Source: Tamlana sp. I1
GTDB taxonomy: Bacteria > Bacteroidota > Bacteroidia > Flavobacteriales > Flavobacteriaceae
Direction: 5' to 3'
NCBI RefSeq assembly: GCF_015355625.1
Contig: NZ_JACLAF010000013.1
Location: 1 to 64,000, forward strand
DNA: 64,000 nt
Positions 18,301-27,257 of the stretch are shown here, piece by piece (the first letter of the stretch is position 1; every line of letters starts with the position of its first letter). The notes beneath the pieces were generated by a model. It was not told the origin of the DNA. It made no database searches and worked only from the letters and a program-made list of their open reading frames with translations. Made by a program: the position numbers and the translations under genes.

Positions 18301-19468
18301 TACAGACCACCTACACATATTACCTTTAATTGATGAAAAAACACCTGTAGAAGCTGTAGAAATTACTATTTCAGATACTGGACCAGGCATGGAAAGAAAT
18401 CAAGTTGAAAAAATATTTGAACGTTTTTATCAAATTGAAGATCAAAACAGATCCTATTTTGGAGGCACAGGAATTGGACTTGAAGTGGTACAAAGTTTTG
18501 TTAAGCTTCATAAAGGAAAAATAGAAGTAAAAAGTGAAATTGGAGAAGGTACTGTATTTAAAATATTATTACCTACTGGCCATGCGCATTACCAGGAAGA
18601 TGACCTTATAACTAGTGAAGAAAGTTTATATATTAACAAAAAAGATTTTCTAACCCTCCCTAATATTGAAGTTGAAGAACACTTAAATGAAACACTTAAA
18701 ATTCAAAAGAAAGATACCATTCTTATTGTAGAAGATAATGTAGAACTTAAGGATTATTTAAAAACCGAACTAAGTGAGCAATACAAAATACTACTAGCAA
18801 GCAACGGTACTGAAGGCGTTAAAATAGCACAAGAATCCTTTCCAGACCTAATTATTACAGATGTAATCATGCCCGAAATGAATGGTTTTGAGTTTTGCAA
18901 GATTATTAAATCTAATGCTTCAACAAGCCACATTCCTTTGCTAATGTTAACCGCCAAAGCCTCTATAGAAAACAGAATTGAAGGTATTGAAACCGGCGCC
19001 GATGCCTATATGGTAAAACCTTTTGATTTAAAACTATTAAAAATAAGATTGTCGCAATTAATAAAAAGCAGACAGCTTATTTTCGATAAATATTTTAGAG
19101 CGATTAGTGGCGCAGAAGAAAACCAAAATGCAAGTTCTATAGATAAAGAATTTATACAAAAACTACTCGGTTATATTAATAACAATATTAGCGACACGAA
19201 TTTAAGCGTAGAGGTTTTAGCAGATCAATTAAACCTAAGTCGCAGCCAATTATACCGAAAAATTAAAGCCTTAACAGGACAAACTGTTAATGAGTTTATT
19301 AGAAAAATACGACTGGAAAGAGCAAAGCAAATCTTAGAAAACGGAAGCACTACCGTTAGTGAAGCGTGTTACAAAGTTGGGTTTGCATCGCCTTCATATT
19401 TTGCGAAATGTTTTAAAGCACACTTCGGGTTATTACCAACTGAGATTGAAACCAAAAAAGACTTTTAA
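15326..19468 (+). CDS. hybrid two-component system regulator (HTCS) of the PUL
   Basis: A 1380-residue one-protein sensor and transcription factor that senses an oligosaccharide in the periplasm and activates the neighbouring susCD genes. Order: signal peptide (1-18), reg_prop beta-propellers (about 20-690, repeats of the IWIGT/LWIGS type such as HYGFIWIST, KNRLWFGT, HQNIWAGS), Y_Y_Y domain (about 715-790), membrane helix (about 797-815), HisKA with phospho-acceptor His856 (NISHEFRTP), HATPase (DTGPGM, GGTGIGLEVV), receiver with Asp1179 (LIITDVIMPEMNG), and a C-terminal AraC helix-turn-helix (SVEVLADQLNLSRSQLYRKI, VGFASPSYFAKCF). All catalytic residues are present, so it should be active. Laminarin or a related beta-glucan oligomer is the inferred ligand. 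Confidence 0.93.
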   Translation: MRRTFIFCFLLISFTIWSQEPNQEFHFFNIKEGIPKVGISNIIQDHYGFIWISTTGTGLYKFDGIDYINYKHKLNDSTSLSSSRIQHSFIDSKNRLWFGTENGLNLYHRDLDQFNRIVLDSTNINNEFILTIEEDETGNILIGTNNLGMFKINTETLKVDKISNSTFSEDGTPLNINSIKHSKQGKTFVGTNLGLKELDLINNKLIHTRLLSNNKNTFNTSIERLFLDSERNLWIGSKTNEGVYKCKLSNDSNNHIIDVTHFNFTSKKIMDFDELADGTIIIGTENDGLFHIQDNGQIIKNYRANKSEENSILHNSIWTLFIDDRDRLWLGYYNSGVAVSDNLYNKFMNIKSLPNNDNSLKIGSVMGMIKENTNKLWVATDGGGIDIYNTKTAKITHINSIDNKIYSGLTSDYIETIFKDSHQNIWAGSWDSGLFFLKKGDKKFKNYSIENTSGALASNTIMSLSEDSNGIIWIGTYFQGLHAFNPKTKAFKQYNTETLARLDITKVLVDSEDYIWIGTPHGLFKVKKQKDESIKVTSFTYEMTKAYNNPSNANYILSIYESTNKDIWIGTRGAGLCRYNKATNTFTWFNKSNGLMEENVASIIEDHSNLWISGNSGLTKFNLETMKFTNYTSNDGLVSNDYNFDSVLKDDDGIIYFGNLKGVDFFNPKHVNTNTNPPSLRLTELKLFNKKVIPGTHNAPLNKVISETDHITLNDNQTVFTIEYTGINYTRPEKNNYAYYLEGYENTWNYVDQQRSATYTNLDHGDYTFKLMASNNDGVWNQKPLELKISILPPWWKTKWALFSYLTLFFVGIYILNRLTLNRIKEKELLRVERLSQNQNDELNQKKIQFFTNISHEFRTPLTLIINPLKDIINDSDLNLPQKIKNKHAIIYKNTDKLYRLINELMDLRKLEVNKMNVRAQKINLIDFTKNIAEYFQEEATRKNIYLSVDADVPDLSVWADAKMLDKILFNLLSNAIKITPEGGTIAIELSATDHLHILPLIDEKTPVEAVEITISDTGPGMERNQVEKIFERFYQIEDQNRSYFGGTGIGLEVVQSFVKLHKGKIEVKSEIGEGTVFKILLPTGHAHYQEDDLITSEESLYINKKDFLTLPNIEVEEHLNETLKIQKKDTILIVEDNVELKDYLKTELSEQYKILLASNGTEGVKIAQESFPDLIITDVIMPEMNGFEFCKIIKSNASTSHIPLLMLTAKASIENRIEGIETGADAYMVKPFDLKLLKIRLSQLIKSRQLIFDKYFRAISGAEENQNASSIDKEFIQKLLGYINNNISDTNLSVEVLADQLNLSRSQLYRKIKALTGQTVNEFIRKIRLERAKQILENGSTTVSEACYKVGFASPSYFAKCFKAHFGLLPTEIETKKDF

Positions 19469-20131
19469 AACACCGCTTAGCACCTTCAAAACAGCTTGTT
19501 TTATGATTTAAAAAGCTAAGTTTTAAGCTGTATAAAACGATTTTATATTGTATTCGTTTTCATCTTCAACATCCATAAAAAATCTTAAAGCTCTATAAAA
19601 AAGCTATTTAAAAAGTCAATTAAATTTGATTTGTCAGCTTGTCGAAACCGCTATTGTTTTGCAATCAGTTAAAAATATTTCGACAGGTTCATACATCATG
19701 CATACTTTTAAGACCTTGTTTTAAACTCAGACGGATTTTCAACATAAGATTATTGCATTTTTCAAGTCAATTAAACCACAACCACCTGACTTACAACACC
19801 TTTTTAACCCATCAATATTTTGCAGCATAACACAAATGTTGCATCAAATAGCACAAATGTATCATGAGGCATATAAATCTTACATAGCGCTTCATTTGTT
19901 TTACAGAATGTTAAAACTGTATTAATCTTCCTCTTAATTCTATGTTAAATTTGATTTATACCAATACCAATTAAGTGAGTTATAAAAAGTTTAATAAAAA
20001 AGTAATTTTAGAAGTATTAGTAATCCTTTTAATACTCCTAACGCTTACCATGCTTTTTTATAACATGTAATTCAATTATTAAAATGAACACGTAAACTAA
20101 ATAACTAAATTTTTAACTAATTCAAATAAGT
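19469..20131. other. 663-base regulatory region upstream of susC
   Basis: Noncoding. It holds the paired direct-repeat operator (19832-19865), the companion CATGAGGCAT and TACATAG segment (19864-19886), and about 250 bases of leader to the susC ATG. A dispersed palindrome-like stretch with GTCGAAA and TTTCGACAGG lies at about 19636-19688. The long leader is typical of Bacteroidota susC genes; I see no riboswitch that I can name. Confidence 0.6.
19832..19865 (+). promoter_or_regulatory. HTCS-type operator: two direct repeats, 21-bp period
   Basis: ACAAATGTTGCAT (19832-19844) is repeated as ACAAATGTATCAT (19853-19865) exactly 21 bases later, two DNA turns, which suits a dimeric AraC-type domain. 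The same half-site occurs before the minus-strand GH3 gene (32376-32409), before the haloperoxidase fusion (36569-36602) and at 38349-38382. Binding by the HTCS at 15326-19468 is inferred from co-location. Confidence 0.65.
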
Positions 20132-23100
20132 ATGATGATAAAGTTTAAACTCGCGATTATTGCATGCCTAATGTTATGCATGCAAAATGCCTTTTCGCAA
20201 GAAAAGTCAATTACTGGGCTTGTAACCGATACTTCCGGATTACCCATCCCTGGCGTTGCCGTAATTGTAAAAGGCACCAGCAATGGAGCAAGCACCGATT
20301 TTGACGGGATTTACACGATTTCAAACGTAAGTCCTAACAACGAACTGATATTCTCCTATATAGGAATGGAATCTCAAACCGTATTAGTAGCAAACCAAAC
20401 TAGAATTAACGTAACGCTAAACGAATCTGTAGAGGCTTTAGATGAAATTGTGGTTGTTGGATACGGCACACAAAAAAAGGCCTTAGTAACAGGCGCTAGT
20501 GTTAATGTTAAAGGTGAAGATATTGCTGCCCTAAATACGGGAACAGCTATGGAAGCACTACAAGGTATTGCTGCTGGTGTAAATGTTACCAGAAACACCG
20601 GACAACCAGGTGCTGGTACTAAAGTAACCATTCGTGGACTAGGTACCATAGGTAATTCAAACCCGCTGTATATTGTAGACGGCGTTCCTGTTGGAGATAT
20701 TGATTATTTGAATGCTTCAGACATTGAAAGTATCGATGTTTTAAAAGATGCTGCTTCTTCAGCCATTTATGGTTCTAGAGCTGCAAACGGGGTGGTTTTA
20801 GTTACCACCATCCAAGGGCATAAAAACTCGGCAGCTAGAATTAGCTACGATACTTATTATGGTTTTCAAAACATCTACAAAAACCTGGATCCTTTAAATG
20901 CGCAAGAGTACATGTATATTATGGATGAAGGTCGAGTTAATGATGGTTTAGCACCAAATAACTGGGAAGCCATACTTAAAAACAATAACTGGCTAGAAAC
21001 GAACTATCCTGGTTTAGGCACTCAATTAGGAGAAGACATTTGGGCAAGGCTTCAAAATGGTTGGGAAGGCACCAATTGGATTGATGAGATGACCACAAAC
21101 AATGCAACCATTCAAAATCACGCCTTAAATATTTCTGGAGGTAGCGAAGACATTACGTATTCTGGAGGTGTTTCTTATTTTGAACAAGAAGGTATTATAG
21201 GAGGCAATTTAATTGATGCTGGATACAAAAGATTAACAGCTAGATTAAACACCACCATGGTATTGAAAAAAAATAGTACGCATGATATTCTTACCATTGG
21301 AGAAAACTTCACCTATACAAACACCGAAAATAGAAGCGTAGCCACTGGCAACATTTATTATAATGATTTACATAACGCTCTTGTTCAAAATCCTTTGCAA
21401 CCTGCATATTGGCAACCAGCAATTGATAATAACATAGACCCTTTTGGGTTTACTCCGTCTCTTGATGGGTTAGCCAACGATCAAACCAATCCTTTGGCTG
21501 TTATGAATTACCGTAGTAATTATAGTTATGGTAAAGGAAATAAAATTGTAGGTAATGTATTTGCTGAACTTCAACCCATACAAGATTTAAAATTTAGAGC
21601 GTATTATGGTATAGATTCTTGGTTTGGACATAGCAGATCTATGAACCCGACCTATAGTTTAGGCTTATTATATGTGGATAATATAGACGGTGCTACACAA
21701 GAACAGTACTTTGGAAGCAACCAAACATTTTCTGCAACAGCGTCTTATGAACACCTATTTGGAGAACACGAAATTGAAGCTTTAATTGGTACCGAAACTA
21801 TTAAAAATCAAATAAACACAAATGTAGGTGGTTCTAGAAATAACTTATTATTCCCAGACGACCCACGCTATGCATACCTTCAAAACACCGAAAGCCCTGA
21901 AAGCGTTAACGATGTTAATACTTGGGGTGCCGATTATGCCGCTGGCGGCGGTGGTTTACTATCTTACTTTTCTAGATTACAATATAATTATAAAGAAAAG
22001 TATCTGTTTTCAGCGATCATGAGAGCCGATGCCTCTTCAAACTTTGCAAAAGATTATAGATGGGGTTACTTTCCTTCATTTTCAGCAGGTTGGGTGCTAT
22101 CCAAAGAAGAGTTCATGGGGGATACTGGCGTAGTAAATTTCGCAAAACTTAGAGGTAGCTGGGGACAAAACGGTAACCAATCCATTCCACCATTTATTTA
22201 TTCCGCTCAAATTGCATACGTATTTCCTGGGTACTTCTTTGGAGATACAAAACCAATCTCTGGGGTAACCTCGTACCCAGAACGAGTTACTAACCCTGAG
22301 GTGCAATGGGAAACCTCAGAACAACTCGATCTTGGTTTCGATTTAAGACTATTTAACTCCAAATTTGCAGCCACTTTCGATTGGTATAAAAAAACAACAA
22401 AAGACTGGTTAGTATTAGCTGGAATTGGTGGTACAGCAGGTGCAGCACCTCCATATATTAATGGTGGTGATATAGAAAATACAGGAGTCGAATTAGTGTT
22501 AAGCTGGAATGATGATATTGGTGATTTTAAATACGGCATCACACTAAGCGGCGCCCATAACAAAAATGAAGTTACCAAAATTGATAATGCAGATGGCATT
22601 ATTCAAGGTGCTAGCCACGTCCTTTCTCAAGGAACTACATCTATATCAAGAGTTGAGGTAGGCAAACCTATAGGCTTCTTTTACGGTTTTCAAACCGATG
22701 GGATTTTACAAAATCAAGATGAGGTTGATGCCTACGTAAAACCTACCGATGGCACACCATATTTTGCCGATCAACGCCCTGGAGATGTTCGTTTTGTAGA
22801 TCAAAATCAAGATGGTGTTATCGACGAATCCGACAAAGTAATGTTAGGAAACCCGAATCCTGATTTTGAATTGGGAATTCAATTAAATTTTGAATACAAA
22901 GGCTTCTACGCAAACACAACTCTTACAGGAAAATACGGTATGCAAGTCATGCAATCTTACCGTTCTTTTGCAGATAGATTTGACCAAAACTATACTTCTC
23001 AAATCTTTCAACGCTGGCATGGTGAAGGGACATCGAATAGATATCCGCGTTTAACATCTGGATCAAACAGAAATACAAACTTTATTTCAGACATCTTTAT

Positions 23101-23386
23101 GCATGATGCCGATTATTTAAGAATAAACAACTTAACTATTGGATACAATTTTGGAAGAGCGCTTCAAAACATCAATGCGATAAACAACCTTAAAGTGTAT
23201 GCCTCGGTAACAAATCTTTACACATTTACAAAATATGATGGGATGGATCCCGATGTTAGATTTTCGGGTAATGACGATAGTCAAAATGGTAATGAAAACG
23301 GAGGAACCTCTTGGGCTTCTGGTGTAGATCTTGGTTTATACCCGCAACCTAGAACCGTAATGTTTGGATTAAGTGTAGACTTTTAA
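20132..23386 (+). CDS. susC: SusC/RagA-type TonB-dependent outer-membrane transporter
   Basis: A 1084-residue beta-barrel that imports oligosaccharides across the outer membrane using TonB energy. A signal peptide ends NAFSQ (about 1-23). A carboxypeptidase-regulatory-like domain follows (about 25-98: ITGLVTDTSGLPIPGVAVIVKG, given here as the ITGLVTD and PIPGVAV segments), then the SusC signature DEIVVVGYGTQKK (around 104-116), a plug domain (ESIDVLKDAASSAIYGSRAANGV) and a long barrel ending VMFGLSVDF. Length and order are normal. It starts the susCD operon; susD begins 17 bases later. The upstream direct repeat indicates HTCS control. Specificity for beta-1,3-glucan is inferred from the GH16 and GH3 genes downstream. 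Confidence 0.95.
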   Translation: MMIKFKLAIIACLMLCMQNAFSQEKSITGLVTDTSGLPIPGVAVIVKGTSNGASTDFDGIYTISNVSPNNELIFSYIGMESQTVLVANQTRINVTLNESVEALDEIVVVGYGTQKKALVTGASVNVKGEDIAALNTGTAMEALQGIAAGVNVTRNTGQPGAGTKVTIRGLGTIGNSNPLYIVDGVPVGDIDYLNASDIESIDVLKDAASSAIYGSRAANGVVLVTTIQGHKNSAARISYDTYYGFQNIYKNLDPLNAQEYMYIMDEGRVNDGLAPNNWEAILKNNNWLETNYPGLGTQLGEDIWARLQNGWEGTNWIDEMTTNNATIQNHALNISGGSEDITYSGGVSYFEQEGIIGGNLIDAGYKRLTARLNTTMVLKKNSTHDILTIGENFTYTNTENRSVATGNIYYNDLHNALVQNPLQPAYWQPAIDNNIDPFGFTPSLDGLANDQTNPLAVMNYRSNYSYGKGNKIVGNVFAELQPIQDLKFRAYYGIDSWFGHSRSMNPTYSLGLLYVDNIDGATQEQYFGSNQTFSATASYEHLFGEHEIEALIGTETIKNQINTNVGGSRNNLLFPDDPRYAYLQNTESPESVNDVNTWGADYAAGGGGLLSYFSRLQYNYKEKYLFSAIMRADASSNFAKDYRWGYFPSFSAGWVLSKEEFMGDTGVVNFAKLRGSWGQNGNQSIPPFIYSAQIAYVFPGYFFGDTKPISGVTSYPERVTNPEVQWETSEQLDLGFDLRLFNSKFAATFDWYKKTTKDWLVLAGIGGTAGAAPPYINGGDIENTGVELVLSWNDDIGDFKYGITLSGAHNKNEVTKIDNADGIIQGASHVLSQGTTSISRVEVGKPIGFFYGFQTDGILQNQDEVDAYVKPTDGTPYFADQRPGDVRFVDQNQDGVIDESDKVMLGNPNPDFELGIQLNFEYKGFYANTTLTGKYGMQVMQSYRSFADRFDQNYTSQIFQRWHGEGTSNRYPRLTSGSNRNTNFISDIFMHDADYLRINNLTIGYNFGRALQNINAINNLKVYASVTNLYTFTKYDGMDPDVRFSGNDDSQNGNENGGTSWASGVDLGLYPQPRTVMFGLSVDF

Positions 23387-23403
23387 TTAAAAAAATGAGA
23401 CAA

Positions 23404-25116
23404 ATGAAAAAAATAAAATATATAATTGCCTTTTCAGCACTAGTTACAGTATGGGGGTGCAGTCAAGATTTTTTAGATCAAGACAACCTTTATGGTAAAA
23501 GTTTAGAAACCTACTATAAAACACCAACAGATATCGAAGAGGCCATGGCCGGTGTATACAATGCGATTTACACAACTAATGTTCACAGTAACGAAACTGT
23601 AGCCGCAAACCTATTATCAGATATGATGTTAGGTGGCGGAGGCCCAGATGATGTAACTGCAAAATGGGTTGATGGTTTTGAAGACCCTAATGAAGATACC
23701 TATCGCGATTTATGGATTCAATCCTATAACGGTATTGCTAGATGTAATGCCATTATTGAGAAAACCGCTGAAGCAGATTTTTCGAAATTCTTTGATAATG
23801 CGCAACAAGGTTTAGAGTTTAAAGACCAAACCATTGGTGAAGCCTTGTTCATGAGAGCCTTTTATTATTTCAGATTAGCTAAGTTTTTTGGAGGTGTACC
23901 AGTAATTATTTCTGTGGATCAACCAAAAGACGGTCCAAGAAATACCTACACCGAAACCTTTGCACAAATAGCATCCGATTTAAAATTAGCTATTGAAATG
24001 ATGCCTAATACGCCATTTACAAGCATTCCTACAAACAGATACGGACATGCTAATAAATGGGTAGCTCAAGGGTATTTAGCACGTGTGTTTTTACATTACA
24101 CAGGGTATATGACGAATATTGAAGGCCAAGCTACAAGCGATTTACCTTTAGCTGATGGAAACACTTTAAGTGCTACAGATGTTGCTGGATATTTAAATGA
24201 TTGTATTGCTAATAGTGGCTATGCACTTGTTTCCGATTTTAGAAACTTATGGCCGTACTCTTATGTTAACCAAAGTGCAAACGCTGTGGTATTACCATGG
24301 GCAGATGCCGAAGGTTTGTCATGGGTAGGTCAAGACGGGAAAACGCCAACTTTTGGTACAGGAAACAATGAAACCATGTTTGTTCAACGTTTTTCTTTTG
24401 GTGACTGGGAATGGACTAATGGAAACATTTACACCAATAGATTTTGCTTATTTGCAGGAATACGCGATAACTCCATGGTGCCTTTTGGTCAAGGCTGGGG
24501 ATGGTGTACCATTAACCCTAATCTGTGGAACTCTTGGGATGATGTAGACCCAAGAAAAGCAGGTTCTATTCTTCCTATGGGCGATAGCGAACAAGGCACA
24601 GGAAGCTACCAAGCCGATAAAGGTGATCATGAAACTGGATTTTTCAACAAAAAATACATCGCCATTCAACATGATGATGGCTCAGGATCTAATGTAGGTA
24701 TGTTTGTTCAATTATACGATTGGAGCAATACCGATATGCAATTAATGCATGCCCAAGATTTTATATTTATGCGTTTTGCTGACATCTTACTAATGCATTC
24801 TGAAATAACTCAAACTGCAGACGGTATGAATGCTGTAAGAGCAAGAGCAGGAAATTTACCTCCAGTAGGATATACCTTAGAAGCTTTAAAAGAAGAACGC
24901 ATGCATGAGTTTGCTTTTGAAGGCTTACGTTGGTTCGACTTAGTGCGCTGGGGCGATGTAGACAGTGCTTTTAGTGGAACTATACCGGTAAGAAACTCAG
25001 GAATCGATGCCACTTACAGTGTAAACTACAGGTCAGAAACCAAAGGATTAGTTCCTATTCCAGAAACGGAAATCCGCTTGTCAAATGGGGTATATGAGCA
25101 AAACCCAGGCTGGTAA
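23404..25116 (+). CDS. susD: SusD/RagB-type surface glycan-binding lipoprotein
   Basis: A 570-residue partner of SusC that caps the transporter outside the cell and binds glycan. I place the start at 23404 (MKKIKYIIAFSA), since the residues before it add nothing to the signal; the lipobox is TVWGC. The N-terminal SusD region (DQDNLYGKSLETYYKTPTDIEEAMAGVYNAIY) and the C-terminal RagB region (RMHEFAFEGLRWFDLVRWGD, here as RMHEFAFEGLRWFDL) are both clear, with the TPR-like helices between them (GEALFMRAFYYFRLAKFFGG). It follows susC with a 17-base gap in the same operon. Confidence 0.94.
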   Translation: MKKIKYIIAFSALVTVWGCSQDFLDQDNLYGKSLETYYKTPTDIEEAMAGVYNAIYTTNVHSNETVAANLLSDMMLGGGGPDDVTAKWVDGFEDPNEDTYRDLWIQSYNGIARCNAIIEKTAEADFSKFFDNAQQGLEFKDQTIGEALFMRAFYYFRLAKFFGGVPVIISVDQPKDGPRNTYTETFAQIASDLKLAIEMMPNTPFTSIPTNRYGHANKWVAQGYLARVFLHYTGYMTNIEGQATSDLPLADGNTLSATDVAGYLNDCIANSGYALVSDFRNLWPYSYVNQSANAVVLPWADAEGLSWVGQDGKTPTFGTGNNETMFVQRFSFGDWEWTNGNIYTNRFCLFAGIRDNSMVPFGQGWGWCTINPNLWNSWDDVDPRKAGSILPMGDSEQGTGSYQADKGDHETGFFNKKYIAIQHDDGSGSNVGMFVQLYDWSNTDMQLMHAQDFIFMRFADILLMHSEITQTADGMNAVRARAGNLPPVGYTLEALKEERMHEFAFEGLRWFDLVRWGDVDSAFSGTIPVRNSGIDATYSVNYRSETKGLVPIPETEIRLSNGVYEQNPGW

Positions 25117-25144
25117 TATTATATAAAACTTAAACTTGAAAAAT

Positions 25145-25933
25145 ATGAAAATTCAAAAAATATTAAATCTATTAATGGTTTTTATAGTGTTGATTTTTGC
25201 TGCATGCGAACCTATTGTAGATGAAGAATCATTGAAAAACACGACCGATGTAGATGGTGTTGAACTGGTTGCTACGCAAAGTACTCCTGGAGGCAACGGC
25301 ATTACTCTAGAGATGGTAACCCCAGGAGTAACGGGTTACTGGGACTATAATATAGGAAGAGCTTATAGCGATAAAGCAGCGTTTACTTATCCAATTCCTG
25401 GTAACAACACGTTCACATTTATAGGAACCTTGGGCGCAGAGTTTTTTACTAAAACTATCGAAGTACAAGTCGATCAATTGGACCAACCTTTAGACCAAGA
25501 TTGGTATGATCTTGTAAGTGATGATACTTCTGCTGGAAAAACCTGGGTATTTGATAAATCTGGCCCCTATTGGTATATGTGCGCTCCAAACGATATTAAT
25601 GCGTGGGAAGGCGTATGGTGGGATGCTGGTCCATGTTGTATTAATGATGGAAACGGCGATGGAAGCATGACATTTAACCTAGATGGCGCCGCTAACTACA
25701 TTCGAGTGGCAACAACTGGTGCGGCACCACAAACGGCGAGTTTTGCACTAGATGTGCCTAATCAAAAATTAGCTTTTACAGGTGAATTAAATATTCTTGG
25801 TGACGATCCGTCTAGATCTAATCCTGCTGGTGTTTATGAAATTATCCGGTTAACAGAAACAGAATTAATTCTGTATTTACCATTAACTCCTGCAGGCGAT
25901 TCTGCTTGGGTTTGGAAATTTATAGCCCAATGA
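25145..25933 (+). CDS. PUL surface lipoprotein, putative glycan-binding protein (SGBP)
   Basis: About 262 residues starting at MKIQKILNLL; the lipobox IFAAC-E anchors it in the outer membrane. The N-terminal part (about 35-110) looks like an immunoglobulin/PKD-type beta domain (GVTGYWDYNIG, YPIPGNNTFTFIGT). The C-terminal part (about 120-260) is aromatic-rich (GPYWYMCAPNDINAWEGVWWDAG), as expected for sugar stacking. No catalytic motif is seen. It lies 28 bases after susD, the usual SGBP position, and is followed by a terminator. The role is inferred from position and the lipoprotein signal rather than from a recognised family. Confidence 0.65.
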   Translation: MKIQKILNLLMVFIVLIFAACEPIVDEESLKNTTDVDGVELVATQSTPGGNGITLEMVTPGVTGYWDYNIGRAYSDKAAFTYPIPGNNTFTFIGTLGAEFFTKTIEVQVDQLDQPLDQDWYDLVSDDTSAGKTWVFDKSGPYWYMCAPNDINAWEGVWWDAGPCCINDGNGDGSMTFNLDGAANYIRVATTGAAPQTASFALDVPNQKLAFTGELNILGDDPSRSNPAGVYEIIRLTETELILYLPLTPAGDSAWVWKFIAQ

Positions 25934-25969
25934 TATAAATTAGTTTAGTTTGTTTCAATTTGTTTGTTT

Positions 25970-26007
25970 AGAGGGTTTTTATGTGGTAATAAAAACCCTC
26001 TTTTTTT
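25970..26007 (+). terminator. rho-independent terminator inside the PUL, after the SGBP gene
   Basis: AGAGGGTTTTT (25970-25980) pairs with AAAAACCCTCT (25991-26001) around a 10-base loop, followed by a T-run. It lies between the SusCD/SGBP genes and the GH16 gene. Some transcripts probably stop here while others read through, lowering enzyme output relative to SusCD. Confidence 0.85.
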
Positions 26008-26042
26008 CACATTTGAAATATAACCTTTTTAGTCAACTGAAT

Positions 26043-27224
26043 ATGCCAAGCATAGAAAAACCTTCAATTAAATCCTTCACACATTTCAAAATGACATGTT
26101 CACTTTGTATCTATCTGATGCTATTATTTTGCTGCGGAAGCCATCCAGATCCTATTGAAGCTGATACACCTAAAGAAGATATGGAAATCATTCCAACAAA
26201 CCTTGATTTTAAAGTCACTATAGTTAATGCCGATACAAATAATCCTAATGGAGATGGCAACGGAAAAATAACCATAACAGCATCGGCAACTAACGCTACA
26301 AAATATAAATTCACATTTGGAGCTGGTAACCACATTGAAAACACAAGTGGAAATACCGAATTTACATATACTGAAATAGGAACCCACACCTATACTGTTT
26401 CGGTATTTGCTTATTCAGCAACAAACAATTCCATTTCAGCCTTTAAAAGCGTTACCATTTTTGTAAAAGAGCCAGAACTCACTTTAGTTTGGTCTGATGA
26501 ATTTGATATAGACGGCGCAGTACTGGCGACAAACTGGACTGCAGAAACCACTCCTGCCAATAACGCCAACCTAAGTTGGTTTAATGGCGAAAAACAACAT
26601 TACACAGACCGATTGGATAATGCTTATGTATCTAATGGTACTTTAAAAATTATTGCTAAAAAAGAATCTTTCACCTATACAGAACCTGGAAGCGGAAGAA
26701 CAAGCACCAAAGCCTATACCTCAGCGCGATTAATTACCCAAGGCAAACAAGAATTTACCTATGGCCGAATTGATGTAAGAGCAAAATTACCACAAGGTGA
26801 TGGTACCTGGCCTGCTATTTGGACTTTAGGCGCAAACATGAACACCGTAGGCTGGCCAGCTTGTGGAGAAATTGATATTATGGAACATTGGGGCTATAAT
26901 CCTGGCATTGTTTCTAGCGCCACACATACAACAGCCTGTTCTGGAGGCTGCAAAAATGTGACCGTTGGCGAAACCTTATTAACCGATTTTTCATCAGAAT
27001 TTCATGTCTACTCTGTGGTTTGGACTTCAGAAGAACTACGGTTTTTAATTGACGGTGAATTTAAATACAGATACAAACCTTCAACCAAAACCAATGAAAA
27101 TTGGCCCTATACAGCAAATCAATTTATAATACTAAATGTAGCCATGGGAGGCGATTGGTTTACTATCGGCCCTAATTTCACAACAGCAACCATGGAAGTC
27201 GATTATGTAAGAGTTTATCAATAA
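26043..27224 (+). CDS. GH16 endo-beta-1,3-glucanase (laminarinase-like) lipoprotein with PKD domain
   Basis: About 393 residues. I place the start at 26043 (MPSIEKPSIK), because an upstream frame start would fall in the terminator and this one gives a positively charged n-region before the hydrophobic core and lipobox LLFCC-G. A PKD-like domain (about 35-115: TITASATNATKYKFTFGAG, THTYTVSVFAY) precedes the GH16 domain (about 125-393). The catalytic motif EIDIME gives Glu276, Asp278 and Glu281, preceded by WPAIWTLG and followed by HWGYNPG, the laminarinase pattern. It cuts beta-1,3 (or mixed-linkage) glucan at the cell surface for uptake by SusCD. The GH3 gene follows 33 bases downstream. Confidence 0.88.
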   Translation: MPSIEKPSIKSFTHFKMTCSLCIYLMLLFCCGSHPDPIEADTPKEDMEIIPTNLDFKVTIVNADTNNPNGDGNGKITITASATNATKYKFTFGAGNHIENTSGNTEFTYTEIGTHTYTVSVFAYSATNNSISAFKSVTIFVKEPELTLVWSDEFDIDGAVLATNWTAETTPANNANLSWFNGEKQHYTDRLDNAYVSNGTLKIIAKKESFTYTEPGSGRTSTKAYTSARLITQGKQEFTYGRIDVRAKLPQGDGTWPAIWTLGANMNTVGWPACGEIDIMEHWGYNPGIVSSATHTTACSGGCKNVTVGETLLTDFSSEFHVYSVVWTSEELRFLIDGEFKYRYKPSTKTNENWPYTANQFIILNVAMGGDWFTIGPNFTTATMEVDYVRVYQ

Positions 27225-27257
27225 TAGAAAAGCCTATTAAATTAAAAATAATATAAG

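Noticed and set aside
19639-19830. 63-residue frame upstream of susC
   Set aside because: Lies in the regulatory leader, has no recognisable domain, and overlaps a dispersed palindrome; the composition is that of noncoding AT-rich DNA.
25950-26042. Longer N-terminus of the GH16 laminarinase
   Set aside because: It would translate through a rho-independent terminator and put residues before the lipoprotein signal.
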